64,000 nt of DNA, from IMG/VR virus record IMGVR_UViG_3300032242_002802, positions 1 through 64,000 of that record; one strand, written 5' to 3'. The notes under the pieces were generated by a model. The model was not told the origin of the DNA and ran no database searches. It worked only from the letters and a program-made list of their open reading frames with translations. Positions within the stretch are counted from its first letter, which is position 1. Each line of letters begins with the position of its first letter. Made by a program: the position numbers and the translations under genes. Positions 25,101 through 33,137 of this stretch are shown here, piece by piece. Source of the stretch: a virus.

Positions 25101-25125
25101 TAAAAAAAATTAAAAAAAAGAAACT
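25101..25125 (+). promoter_or_regulatory. A-rich leader before the lipoprotein gene
   Basis: A nearly pure A tract with two breaks runs up to the ATG at 25126, preceded by GATATATAATC at 25087. The capsid gene has the same arrangement (TATATA box plus an A-rich leader ending AAAGAAA near the ATG), suggesting high expression. Confidence 0.5.
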
Positions 25126-25317
25126 ATGAAAAAATTATTATTTGCTTTAATGGCTATTGTTGCAATCACTGTAACATCTTGTAAAAAAACTGAAACTGTA
25201 GAAACTCAAACAACTGTTGACTCAACTGCTGTTGATACTACTAAAGTTGATACAACTGCTACTGACACAACTAAAGTTGCTGATACTACTAAAGTAGAAG
25301 CTCCTGCTGTTAAGTAA
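25126..25317 (+). CDS. Small secreted lipoprotein with Thr/Asp/Lys repeats
   Basis: 63 residues: a signal peptide MKKLLFALMAIVAITVTSC with a lipobox ending in Cys19, then KK and a repetitive tail of TTKVDTT/ADTTKV units. Lipidation would anchor it in the cell envelope of a Bacteroidota host, where the +2/+3 Lys residues still fit inner-leaflet or outer-membrane sorting. A-rich leader implies strong expression. A cell-surface phage lipoprotein is a classic way to block superinfection or alter the envelope; that role is inference. Confidence 0.85.
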   Translation: MKKLLFALMAIVAITVTSCKKTETVETQTTVDSTAVDTTKVDTTATDTTKVADTTKVEAPAVK

Positions 25318-25336
25318 TTAGAAATGTGCTTGGTCT

Positions 25337-25368
25337 AAAAAAGAGAAACAGAAATGTTTCTCTTTTTT
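25337..25368 (+). terminator. Terminator after the lipoprotein gene
   Basis: AAAAAAGAGAAACA / TGTTTCTCTTTTTT hairpin. Confidence 0.88.
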
Positions 25369-25387
25369 GTTTTTAGGAATTATGTAT

Positions 25388-25397
25388 TTAATATATA
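25388..25397 (+). promoter_or_regulatory. Late-promoter-like motif TTAATATATA
   Basis: Exactly four bases (GTTT) before the ATG at 25402. Confidence 0.6.
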
Positions 25398-25401
25398 GTT
25401 T

Positions 25402-26304
25402 ATGAATTTATCACAAACAAGAGACTTTTATAATAAAAAACCTGTTGAGTTTGTTGTCAAAGAACACTATAACTTAATAGAGGATAATGAATATATTCCA
25501 AGGTTTTCCCTAAAGAATGTTAAGGATATTGCAAATATTCCAATTAATCAACCAATTAAATACTCAGATGAGATTATGAAAAAGGCCATTAGATATGGTA
25601 TGATGTTTCTAATCAATTACAAAGGTGAAAAAGATAAACACTTTGCCGGCCATGAGAGAGTAATTTATCCAATGGTACTTGGACGTTCTTCACAAGGTAA
25701 AATTTTATTGAGAGGTTGGCACTTAAATGGATGGTCAGTATCTCAAAGAAGACACATAAACAAGATTTGGAGACTTTTTAGAGCAGATAGAATACTTTCT
25801 ATGACTTTCACTGGATCATTCTATAGATTGCCACCAGCAGGTTATAATATGAATGATAAAGGTATGAGAGGTGGTATTATAGTTAAAGCGGATTTCAATG
25901 AAATTAGAAGAAACCAACAAGCTCTTATTAATCAAAATAAAATTCAAAATAGAGAAGAAGTTACAATTGGTCAACCAGACAAAACATTTGCTTCTATTCA
26001 AGTTAAAGAAACAGAAACTCAAGTAGATTTAATGAAACCATTTGAGAATGCTTATATTAATAATAACAAAGATATGGCAGGATTAAGAATATCATTCTTA
26101 AAAAGTATTTATGGTAACACATATATAGCTGTTTTGGGTGCATTAGGTCAACCAGGAAACACAGTAAGAGTATTAACAGATAAACAGAACAATCTTGGTG
26201 TATTTAAAGTTATGGACTCTGTTACAGGAGATGTATTAAAAAGTATAAAGAATGTAAAGGGTAATTCTATATATGATTTATATATGTTTGATAAAAAATT
26301 ATAA
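25402..26304 (+). CDS. Virion-associated or WYL-like protein, function unknown
   Basis: 300 residues. The region FLINYKGEKD...ERVIYPMVLGRSSQGKILLRGWHLNGWS...KIWRLFRADRILSMTFTG (about 70-140) resembles the small-beta-barrel WYL ligand-binding domain by pattern, with R-x-I-x-P and a closing R-L-F-R-A-D-R-I. No DNA-binding HTH precedes it. The C-terminal half (from about 200) holds a beta-rich domain (GNTYIAVLGALGQPGNTVRVLTD). It has a promoter-like motif at the canonical 4-nt spacing, in keeping with late expression. Structural protein is an alternative. Confidence 0.5.
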   Translation: MNLSQTRDFYNKKPVEFVVKEHYNLIEDNEYIPRFSLKNVKDIANIPINQPIKYSDEIMKKAIRYGMMFLINYKGEKDKHFAGHERVIYPMVLGRSSQGKILLRGWHLNGWSVSQRRHINKIWRLFRADRILSMTFTGSFYRLPPAGYNMNDKGMRGGIIVKADFNEIRRNQQALINQNKIQNREEVTIGQPDKTFASIQVKETETQVDLMKPFENAYINNNKDMAGLRISFLKSIYGNTYIAVLGALGQPGNTVRVLTDKQNNLGVFKVMDSVTGDVLKSIKNVKGNSIYDLYMFDKKL

Positions 26305-26311
26305 AGTGATG

Positions 26312-26824
26312 ATGAAATTTATTAAGTTATTTGAAGAGTTAAATAGAGAAGATATTGTTGTATCTAAGATACAAGGTGATGATATTGAAATAGCTAAAGA
26401 TATTGTTGCTAAACAATTTGAAGATAAACTACCTTATGAAGATTCATTAGATTATTTATCAGATGTTGTTGATTTTGATAATTCATATATTGCTAAAGAA
26501 AATGGTAATGTAGTTGGAGTTTTACTAATTGGTGATTCTATAATTTATGATTTAAAATCAAATGATACTTGGAAACAAATAGAAGATGTTGATTTAAGTG
26601 GTAAAGGTATTGAAGGAGTTGCACTTGTTATATTACCTGAATATAGAAAAAGTTTTGCAACATATAAATTGATAAATGAACTTAAAAATAGTGATTGGAA
26701 TTTTTTAACAATTCAACAATATGAAGGTATGGAAGAAACTATGAATTATTTTAATAAAACTAAACTTATTGGTTATTTTATGGAAGATGGTAATAAAGTA
26801 GATGTTTTCTATGTAAAAAGATAA
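26312..26824 (+). CDS. GNAT-like acetyltransferase with packaging peptide
   Basis: 170 residues from the second of two adjacent ATGs (26309 adds one Met). N-terminal MKFIKLFEELN is the packaging-peptide type. It is followed by a compact GNAT pattern: DIEIAKDIVAKQF, SYIAKENGNVVGVLLIGDS, and IEGVALVILPEYRKSFATYKLINEL, where the acetyl-CoA loop is degenerate (RKSFATYK). This is the second such protein in the window, with the same peptide-plus-GNAT layout as 14267. Activity is uncertain because motif A is weak. Confidence 0.7.
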   Translation: MKFIKLFEELNREDIVVSKIQGDDIEIAKDIVAKQFEDKLPYEDSLDYLSDVVDFDNSYIAKENGNVVGVLLIGDSIIYDLKSNDTWKQIEDVDLSGKGIEGVALVILPEYRKSFATYKLINELKNSDWNFLTIQQYEGMEETMNYFNKTKLIGYFMEDGNKVDVFYVKR

Positions 26825-26833
26825 TTTTAAATA

Positions 26834-26843
26834 TTAATATATA
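26834..26843 (+). promoter_or_regulatory. Late-promoter-like motif TTAATATATA
   Basis: 21 nt before the ATG at 26865; the 37744 gene has the same motif at the same 21-nt distance. Confidence 0.5.
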
Positions 26844-26864
26844 ATAAAAAACAATCAAATAGAA

Positions 26865-27413
26865 ATGGATAAGTTACAATCATTTGAGTCATTTAATGAA
26901 GAAAAGAAAGATAAATGGATTCAAGACGCAATTAAGAAACCAGGTTCTCTTAAAAAATCTTTAGGTAAAGGTAAAGGTGATAAAATAACTAAAACTGAGA
27001 TAGAGAAAGAATTATCTAAATTAAAAGCTAAAGATAAAGATAAGAAAAAACCAGGAACTCAGTTAGACAAGAAAGATGCTACTAAGAAAAAAAGATTAGA
27101 ATTAGCAAAAACTTTAAGAAGTCTTAAAGAAAATCATGAAGAAGGTAATTATATGTTCTTCTCTAATTTAGAAACTATCAAAAGATTAGTAGATGAACTA
27201 TTAGAAATGGATAGAGCTGAAATTGATGCTATGTTAAATGAGCATGATTGGGCTTCTGACCATATTACAAGTTCTAAAGATGATATTGAAGAAGTATTTG
27301 ACTTTATAGCAGGTAATAGTAATCCAGAAGAAGATGAAGAGGATGATTATGAACCATTATCTAATACCTTATATGATGCTGAAAAAAGAGAATTTTTTAG
27401 AAAGAGCAAATAA
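26865..27413 (+). CDS. Basic internal-protein candidate with packaging peptide
   Basis: 182 residues. Starts MDKLQSFESFNEEKK (packaging-peptide type, cut after E12). Residues 16-85 are very Lys rich and carry WIQDAIKKPGSLKKSLGKGKGDKITKTEI, a short element known from many phage and viral basic proteins where it appears to be a DNA-condensing tail. The C-terminal half is acidic. A head-packaged, DNA-binding protein fits well; known T4 internal proteins are likewise basic. Confidence 0.72.
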   Translation: MDKLQSFESFNEEKKDKWIQDAIKKPGSLKKSLGKGKGDKITKTEIEKELSKLKAKDKDKKKPGTQLDKKDATKKKRLELAKTLRSLKENHEEGNYMFFSNLETIKRLVDELLEMDRAEIDAMLNEHDWASDHITSSKDDIEEVFDFIAGNSNPEEDEEDDYEPLSNTLYDAEKREFFRKSK

Positions 27414-27461
27414 GATGATGATTTTAGTTGTATTCTAAATCCACAACATATTGTATAAATT

Positions 27462-27489
27462 AAAACCTCACTTTAAAGTGAGGTTTTTT
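27462..27489 (+). terminator. Terminator
   Basis: AAAACCTCACTTT / AAAGTGAGGTTTT hairpin and T run, about 50 nt after the preceding stop; the gap holds no ORF. Confidence 0.85.
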
Positions 27490-27572
27490 CTTTTTAACTA
27501 AACAACACATGATAAAATATATATAATCATAAATCTTTAATTTATTAGAGATTAAAAATTATTGGCCTATGA

Positions 27573-27995
27573 ATGAATGAAATTGATGAGTTTTTAACAT
27601 TTCTATATGATAATATAGAAGATGAAAGAATAGAAGTATCAAAAAAGATGAAATATGGATTTAGACACTTTGGAATAAATCTTTATTTAGAGAATAAAGA
27701 ACCTGACACTATAAATGGTTCAACTGGTCAAATATTAACAGAGAATAGTAGTTATAACTCAATTCAAATATTAATAGATTGTAGAAACAATTGTATTGAA
27801 CTTAATGTTAATATGGATGAGGCAGTAATTGAAGATGCTGAACTTACACTTAAATGGGCAGACCTGCTTGAAGAATACCTAAACAACAAATTAGAGAATA
27901 AAGTAAGTACTTTGATAAATAATGGTTTATCAAAAACTGACTTATTGAGAGAATATAAGCTTAAAAAAATAATAAAAGAAGATGAATCTATATAA
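27573..27995 (+). CDS. Hypothetical protein, 140 aa
   Basis: Starts MNEIDEFLTFLYDNIEDERI; an earlier ATG at 27569 runs into a stop after three codons. Acidic, with a middle beta region (YNSIQILIDCRNNCIELNVNM) and a helical, Lys-rich C-terminus. Overlaps the uvsY-like gene by 14 nt, indicating coupled expression and perhaps a role in recombination. No family recognised. Confidence 0.65.
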   Translation: MNEIDEFLTFLYDNIEDERIEVSKKMKYGFRHFGINLYLENKEPDTINGSTGQILTENSSYNSIQILIDCRNNCIELNVNMDEAVIEDAELTLKWADLLEEYLNNKLENKVSTLINNGLSKTDLLREYKLKKIIKEDESI

Positions 27996-28476
27996 TCAAG
28001 AAGAAGTAGATAGAATTGCTAAAGTTAAAGAAGTAAATGACAAAATGGAAGACTTCTTTAATGACAAAAGAATTGAATGGAGTAAAAATGTAGATCCATT
28101 ATTCAAATCATTGGCATTGGATTTTAGTTTACCTGCAAGTCATAAAGAAATTTTAAACACACAAGCACTTGCACTTTCATTTAGACAAGTATTGAATGAA
28201 GAAGTAAACTTATTCCTTAATAAGAGAAGTAAGGAAGCAACAAAAATTAAAAGATTAAGACAAGATAGATTTGTTTTTTATGCAACTGGATTTGGTATTA
28301 AAACAAATATGGGAGAGAAAGGGATTTTAATTGATGGTCATTTAGCAGAGAATGAAAGAGCAATGGAAATAATAGAAAGTCATATTCAGTTTTTGAGAGA
28401 TACTGTTAAAAACTTAGAATCACTTGGATTTGCAATTAAGAATATGGTTGAATTAATGAACTACTTAGGAAAATAA
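27982..28476 (+). CDS. uvsY: UvsY-like recombination mediator
   Basis: 164 residues, mostly helical. The C-terminus ENERAMEIIESHIQFLRDTVKNLESLGFAIKNMVELMNYLGK matches the end of T4 UvsY (...ALDAIKSRGFAIKHIQDMRAFEAGK), and the RLRQDRFVFYATG region corresponds to the K-A-R-L-D-Y-Y-S-G segment. UvsY loads the UvsX recombinase onto gp32-coated single-stranded DNA. It is slightly longer than T4 UvsY (137). UvsW at 49105 and clamp at 32356 complete part of the recombination-replication machinery. Confidence 0.8.
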   Translation: MNLYNQEEVDRIAKVKEVNDKMEDFFNDKRIEWSKNVDPLFKSLALDFSLPASHKEILNTQALALSFRQVLNEEVNLFLNKRSKEATKIKRLRQDRFVFYATGFGIKTNMGEKGILIDGHLAENERAMEIIESHIQFLRDTVKNLESLGFAIKNMVELMNYLGK

Positions 28477-28503
28477 AAAAACCCATCATTTGATGGGTTT
28501 TTT
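28475..28503. terminator. Bidirectional terminator
   Basis: AAAAAACCCATCA / TGATGGGTTTTTT inverted repeat between convergent genes. Confidence 0.88.
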
Positions 28504-28507
28504 GTTT

Positions 28508-29578
28508 TTAAGAGTTATACTTAAAGTTGTGGTTTTCTTCAATGTTAAGAAGAGTTTCATAAATCAACTCAATAACATTTTTAACATCTTTCTTATGAAC
28601 TGTTTCACAAGTTGTATGCATATATTTCAATGGTAATGAAATAAGTGCAGATGGAGTTCCACCATTTGAGTAAGCAAATGAATCAGTATCAGTTCCAGTA
28701 TGAGTAGAACTTGCTGCTAATTGGTGAGGGATTTTTTTACTCTCAGCAGTATCTAAGATTAATTTTCTTAATCTATTGTGAACTGCAGGAGCTCTGGTGA
28801 TAACACCACCATCACCAGCAACATGTTCTCCTTGTTTACTTGGAGTATAACAAGGTGATGAAGTTTCATGACAAACATCAGTTACAATAGCAACATTTGG
28901 TTTAATAGTTTGTGCAATCATTTCAGCACCTCTTAAACCAATTTCTTCTTGAACAGAATTTACTACATAAAGTTTGAAAGGTAGTTTAATATCTTTCTCT
29001 TTTAATTTTCTTGCAACTTCTGCAATCATAAATCCACCAATTCTATTGTCTAAAGCTCTACCAGTGTAGTAATCTTTACCCAATTCCATTAGTTCATCTT
29101 TGAAGGTAACAACTGTACCAATTTTGATTCCCATTTTAGCAACATCTTCTTTAGAAGAAGCACCAATGTCAATAAAGATAGAGTCTAAATCCGCTTCTTT
29201 CTTTCTATCATGAATGTGAATAGCAGGGTGTCCAAAAACACCTGTAACAGGTCCTTTTTCTCCCCATAGGTTAACTCTCATAGAAGGTGCAATTGTTACA
29301 TCAGAACCACCATTTCTGATTACTTTGATATAACCTTTAGAATCAATGTAATTAACAAACCAAGATATTTCATCTGAGTGAGCTTCAATTACAACTTTAA
29401 AGTCTGATTCTAAATTACCCATAACTCCATAAGCAGTTCCATAGTTATCAAGTTCAACTTGATCAGTATATTTAGACATATAGTCCATCCATACTTTTTG
29501 ACCACCTAATTCATATTCAAATCCAGTTGGAGAAGTACTATTTAAGTATTCTTTTAAAAATTTCTTGTTTATTTTCAT
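28508..29578 (-). CDS. M42-family (TET-type) aminopeptidase
   Basis: 356 residues, the usual length of M42 glutamyl/leucyl aminopeptidases. Conserved ligands in order: VIEAHSDEISWFV (His), YYTGRALDNRIGG (bridging Asp), VNSVQEEIGLRGAEM (catalytic Glu-Glu), AIVTDVCHETSS (Asp) and KYMHTTCETVHKKD (His). M42 enzymes form dodecameric tetrahedra that degrade peptides released by proteases. The phage also encodes ClpP, whose peptide products would be substrates. All catalytic positions look intact. Possibly acquired from the host; no phage-specific peptide at the N-terminus. Confidence 0.93.
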   Translation of the reverse strand: MKINKKFLKEYLNSTSPTGFEYELGGQKVWMDYMSKYTDQVELDNYGTAYGVMGNLESDFKVVIEAHSDEISWFVNYIDSKGYIKVIRNGGSDVTIAPSMRVNLWGEKGPVTGVFGHPAIHIHDRKKEADLDSIFIDIGASSKEDVAKMGIKIGTVVTFKDELMELGKDYYTGRALDNRIGGFMIAEVARKLKEKDIKLPFKLYVVNSVQEEIGLRGAEMIAQTIKPNVAIVTDVCHETSSPCYTPSKQGEHVAGDGGVITRAPAVHNRLRKLILDTAESKKIPHQLAASSTHTGTDTDSFAYSNGGTPSALISLPLKYMHTTCETVHKKDVKNVIELIYETLLNIEENHNFKYNS

Positions 29579-29644
29579 TTTATAAGTTTTTAAGATAAGA
29601 GTTATAGATAGAAAAACAAAAATGTTTATTCTAATATAATATTT

Positions 29645-29980
29645 ATGAAATTTAGATTAATAAAAGACTTAATAATAAACACTGGTTTTGAAGAAATAAA
29701 ACTATACGATAAAGGAACTATATTTACTCCTAATAATGAGGGTAATTATGAGTTCAATTCACATGATGGAAAAACAAAAATCCAATCAAAAGAAGACTTA
29801 CTTGATAAAAAGAATTTATTTGAGTATCTTCCTGAGATTGAATTAAAAGTTAAAGAGTTAGAAATAGAAGAGGATGACATAGTTAAAAACTATAGAATCC
29901 AATTAGATATAAAAACATCATTTAGAAAACTTAAAGAAATTGAAAAGTTCTTAAAAGAGAATGTAAATGAAATGTTATAG
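29645..29980 (+). CDS. Hypothetical protein, 111 aa
   Basis: Starts MKFRLIKDLIINTGFEEIKLYDKGTIFTP; N-terminal half looks like a small beta barrel (strands around IKLYDKGTIF and GNYEFNSHDGKTKI), C-terminal half is a charged helix. Divergent from the M42 gene. Its last codons overlap the end of the convergent metallopeptidase gene by 6 nt. No family recognised. Confidence 0.62.
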   Translation: MKFRLIKDLIINTGFEEIKLYDKGTIFTPNNEGNYEFNSHDGKTKIQSKEDLLDKKNLFEYLPEIELKVKELEIEEDDIVKNYRIQLDIKTSFRKLKEIEKFLKENVNEML

Positions 29981-30559
29981 AATTTGACCTTCTAATAATT
30001 CAAAAAATGTGCTGGCATTAGTTTTTGCTAAGTCATCAGTCATCATTCTATAGATTTCTTCTCCCATATTTTCATTACCTCTTAACATACGCTCCATATT
30101 AACTATTTGGGTAAATCCCATTGTTCTACAAGAATCAATTGCATAAGTATTTGCATCATCTTCAAGTTCTCTGTAGTTCTTCAAGAATTCTTCTTTATTA
30201 CCATCTACAACTGTTTGAAAGTATTTAGGTGTAAATTCACCATTTTCTTCTTGAAAAGCATGTCTTGATTCATGAAGTGCAATGAAAAACTTAATATCTC
30301 CAGGAACTGGTGGTGTTGAATTAATTAAAACTCTATCAGTACCAACAAAACAACCCATAATAGGTTTTTGAGTATTGAATGGAAAGTAATGTATTTTAAA
30401 ATTACTTCTATTTTGATTCCACCAAGAAATAATGGTTTCTTTACTTGCTCCAAGTGGTGGAGTTCTACCTTCATTTAGTCTATCTATAAAGTCTGATATA
30501 GATATTTCACCTGGGAAATTTTTTTCAAGTGATTCATTAAATCTTTTTAAGTGTTTCAT
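29975..30559 (-). CDS. HExxH zinc metallopeptidase with packaging peptide
   Basis: 194 residues from the ATG at 30559, chosen because it gives MKHLKRFNES, the clearest packaging peptide in the window (an upstream ATG would add four residues). The core has FFIALHESRHAFQEENGEF, a zincin HExxH motif, and downstream YRELEDDANTYAIDSC with an E-x-x-x-N/D helix that could give the third ligand, as in gluzincins. Second such peptidase after 15751; the two share little else. First distal member of a four-gene minus-strand operon whose proteins all carry the peptide. Confidence 0.8.
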   Translation of the reverse strand: MKHLKRFNESLEKNFPGEISISDFIDRLNEGRTPPLGASKETIISWWNQNRSNFKIHYFPFNTQKPIMGCFVGTDRVLINSTPPVPGDIKFFIALHESRHAFQEENGEFTPKYFQTVVDGNKEEFLKNYRELEDDANTYAIDSCRTMGFTQIVNMERMLRGNENMGEEIYRMMTDDLAKTNASTFFELLEGQIL

Positions 30560-30579
30560 TTTATTTTTCATTTATTTTT

Positions 30580-30951
30580 TTAGGCTACACCTTCTTCACC
30601 ATCATCATATGTTTCTTCCCTGTATTTATAAGGATTTATATTTGACAACTTTTTTAAAAGTCTATTCATTTCTTCTGTTTTTTCACCTAATCTATCTATA
30701 ATATCAGTCATAACATCAACTGGATCTTGATCATCAACAATTCTATACATCATTTCTTTATATAAAGGATCTTGTGTATCTAAATAGTCTTTAAGTTCAA
30801 TTTTAAGTGCTGTAAATGCTGCCCAGAAGTCACCTATTTTATCATCTCTGTCATTGAGACCTGATACTACTACATCTGAAAATTGTCTTTCTAATGGACT
30901 TAAATTTCCAAACCTTTGTTCAAAGTTTTCAAAGAGTTTTAAGTATTTCAT
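30580..30951 (-). CDS. Hypothetical protein with packaging peptide, 123 aa
   Basis: Starts MKYLKLFENFEQRFG (packaging-peptide type). The rest is helical and acidic (PVDVMTDIIDRLGEKTEEMNRLLKKL). Its start overlaps the stop of the 30951 gene by one base, within an operon of four peptide-bearing genes. No family recognised. Confidence 0.7.
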   Translation of the reverse strand: MKYLKLFENFEQRFGNLSPLERQFSDVVVSGLNDRDDKIGDFWAAFTALKIELKDYLDTQDPLYKEMMYRIVDDQDPVDVMTDIIDRLGEKTEEMNRLLKKLSNINPYKYREETYDDGEEGVA

Positions 30952-31643
30952 TATTTTAATTTTATTTTTTCTGTTAAATAAAAATGTTTACCTATAACTT
31001 GGAATGCATCTTCAAAAGCATCTATTACCATTCTTCTTTCAGTTCCCATATCATAGATTCTATCACCTAAATCAATTACATTTCTTTCTAATTCATCAAA
31101 TGAAATATCAGGATTTCCAAACATTAAAGTATCAATAATATATTCTCTAACAATGTCATCATAACTACTTAACTTTCTTTCCAATTCTTCTACAATACCT
31201 TCTTGGTCTGCAGATTCACCAGGATATATTTCTAAGATTCTTTTAACCATTGAATATATTTGTTTAACATCTTCTGATTTCAAAGATTCTGTCCATCTAC
31301 CTTGATATGTTTCTGATACACCTAATATAGAGTGTATATCTTTCTCTATAATGTCTAATCCTTCATCTATTGAACTAACTGCAGTTTCAAAGTCAACAAC
31401 ATTACTTGCAATTTTTTTAAGCATTAAATCATCTATATCAAACTCATATCTTAATACAAGTTCATTACTTGTAAAATTAACAAATAATTCATGGTCATTT
31501 TTATTTTCCCACTCATACATAAATGCTTGACCACCTATACTATCTACAAGTTCTTTAATTTCTTGCATTTTTACATCCAATACACTATCAGAACCTGTTT
31601 CTACAAATTCTCTAATGAACTCATTATATTTTTTAATCATCAT
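30951..31643 (-). CDS. Hypothetical protein with packaging peptide, 230 aa
   Basis: Starts MMIKKYNEFIREFVETGS (packaging-peptide type; possible cut after the E of FIRE). Mostly helical, acidic, with an N-terminal alpha/beta stretch (AFMYEWENKNDHELFVNFTSNELVLRYEFDIDDLML). No family recognised. Six bases downstream of the 31650 gene. Confidence 0.7.
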   Translation of the reverse strand: MMIKKYNEFIREFVETGSDSVLDVKMQEIKELVDSIGGQAFMYEWENKNDHELFVNFTSNELVLRYEFDIDDLMLKKIASNVVDFETAVSSIDEGLDIIEKDIHSILGVSETYQGRWTESLKSEDVKQIYSMVKRILEIYPGESADQEGIVEELERKLSSYDDIVREYIIDTLMFGNPDISFDELERNVIDLGDRIYDMGTERRMVIDAFEDAFQVIGKHFYLTEKIKLK

Positions 31644-31649
31644 ACTTTA

Positions 31650-32288
31650 TTATTTTTTAAGAGTTATTTTTATAATCAAATGTTTTACTTTTTTCAAATC
31701 ATAACCATATCCCTGTTTAATACGTATTTCTGTTGGATTATCAATGAATTCTAAATTAAATTTTGAAAAATCAATAGGATTTTCTCTAATATAATTATCC
31801 CAAAGTCTTTTAGTTCCCTCTACCCATACTTTTATACTATCTCCCTCTTTAGATATAGAAGAATATATTTTTGAACTACCCTTTAAATCATTAGCTAACT
31901 TCTTAATTAGATATTTATCATCTTCTTCTATTTTACTATAAATATCAATAGATATTTTAGTTGATCCTAACCATACAGTTACTGTATTTCCATATGTTTC
32001 ATCCATAACATTCTTAAACATAATCAATTCATCTAATAATTCCCAAAGTCTTTTATCTTTAACATTAGTATTAGTTGCACCATTAACTCTCTCAAAATGT
32101 TCAAAATTAAAAGATATAGTTGTCTCATTATATCCTGCAAATTCACCAGAAGTTACAAGTGATTTATGAGTATCTATCTTAACACCAAGATGTTTTATAG
32201 GAACTAAAAAATCATTTACTATTAAGTCTAAATCAAGCTCTTCTTTACTTTCTTTTAGGTATTCTATAAATTTAGTTAAATGTTTCAT
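31650..32288 (-). CDS. Hypothetical protein with packaging peptide, 212 aa
   Basis: Start set at the ATG ending at 32288, which gives MKHLTKFIEYLKES and lies five bases from a TTAATATATA motif; a longer upstream start would overrun the motif. The body has strand-rich segments (ETTISFNFEHFERV, NTVTVWLGSTKISIDIY). No family recognised. First gene of the four-gene operon. Confidence 0.7.
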   Translation of the reverse strand: MKHLTKFIEYLKESKEELDLDLIVNDFLVPIKHLGVKIDTHKSLVTSGEFAGYNETTISFNFEHFERVNGATNTNVKDKRLWELLDELIMFKNVMDETYGNTVTVWLGSTKISIDIYSKIEEDDKYLIKKLANDLKGSSKIYSSISKEGDSIKVWVEGTKRLWDNYIRENPIDFSKFNLEFIDNPTEIRIKQGYGYDLKKVKHLIIKITLKK

Positions 32289-32293
32289 AAGTC

Positions 32294-32303
32294 TATATAT
32301 TAA
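32294..32303 (-). promoter_or_regulatory. Late-promoter-like motif (minus strand)
   Basis: TTAATATATA in gene direction, five bases before the ATG of the 31650-32288 gene; would drive the four-gene packaging-peptide operon. Confidence 0.55.
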
Positions 32304-32355
32304 AATTCTATTAAACAAAAACCATCTTTTTTATATAATCCTAAAGATTAAATTT

Positions 32356-33129
32356 ATGTCAAAACTAAAACTAAAGATAAAACCAGAGAATTTCAGTTTA
32401 TTTGTTTCTAAGATAGAAAATATTGCTGCTATTGATGACACTGTAAGAGTGAAGATTGATAGTGAGAATATATTAATGTACTCAATGTTAGGTGGTGGTA
32501 ATGTAATGTTAGCATTTAAGAACTTCCTATTGAATACCAGTGATTTCTTTGAGATTGGTGATTTTGATTATACTATTGATATGATTATACCTAATGCTAA
32601 AAAGTTTGTTAAGAACTTAGCATTTATTAGAGAAATGGATAAAATTGGATTTGACTTAACATATAAAGAAGATGAAGATGATGAATTACTTTATGCAGTT
32701 AGAACTTTCCAACTATCATCTGGTAAATTCAAAGTAAACTGGTTAGGTGGTGAATTATATTCAGTTAGAGATATTGGAAAAGCTGCATTGGCTCAGAGAT
32801 TAAACCCTAAAGATAAAAAGTGGTCATTTAATATTGGAAATCAAGATTTTCTTGATGTTAAGAAACTATCAAGTATAAATGGTGAAAGAATTATCTGTAT
32901 GGATGTTACTAAAGGAAAAGTAATTTTTTCAGAAAAATCCTCTTGGGAATTAGAGGTTGATGAAATTGAAGACAGAAACGCTGCTTTAATTTTAAACAAA
33001 AGATTTTTAAGTTGTATAAATGATAAATTAGAGAATATAGAATTTTGTATATTTGAGAACTTTATGTTAATAAAAGATGAAAACTCAAACTTAATGTTGA
33101 GTTTTGAACAAGACTTCTCAGATGATTAA
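32356..33129 (+). CDS. 45: Sliding clamp, gp45-like
   Basis: 257 residues (T4 gp45 is 228). N-terminal PENFSLFVSKIENIAAIDDTVRVKIDSENILMYSMLGGGNVMLAFKNFLL matches the first clamp half, and the C-terminal part repeats the topology. The ring-shaped trimer tethers polymerase to DNA and, in T4, activates gp55-dependent late transcription. The window also has gp55, so the replication-coupled late transcription scheme is probably retained. Ends acidic (EQDFSDD). Eight bases before the IF3 gene. Confidence 0.82.
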   Translation: MSKLKLKIKPENFSLFVSKIENIAAIDDTVRVKIDSENILMYSMLGGGNVMLAFKNFLLNTSDFFEIGDFDYTIDMIIPNAKKFVKNLAFIREMDKIGFDLTYKEDEDDELLYAVRTFQLSSGKFKVNWLGGELYSVRDIGKAALAQRLNPKDKKWSFNIGNQDFLDVKKLSSINGERIICMDVTKGKVIFSEKSSWELEVDEIEDRNAALILNKRFLSCINDKLENIEFCIFENFMLIKDENSNLMLSFEQDFSDD

Positions 33130-33137
33130 TTAATAAA

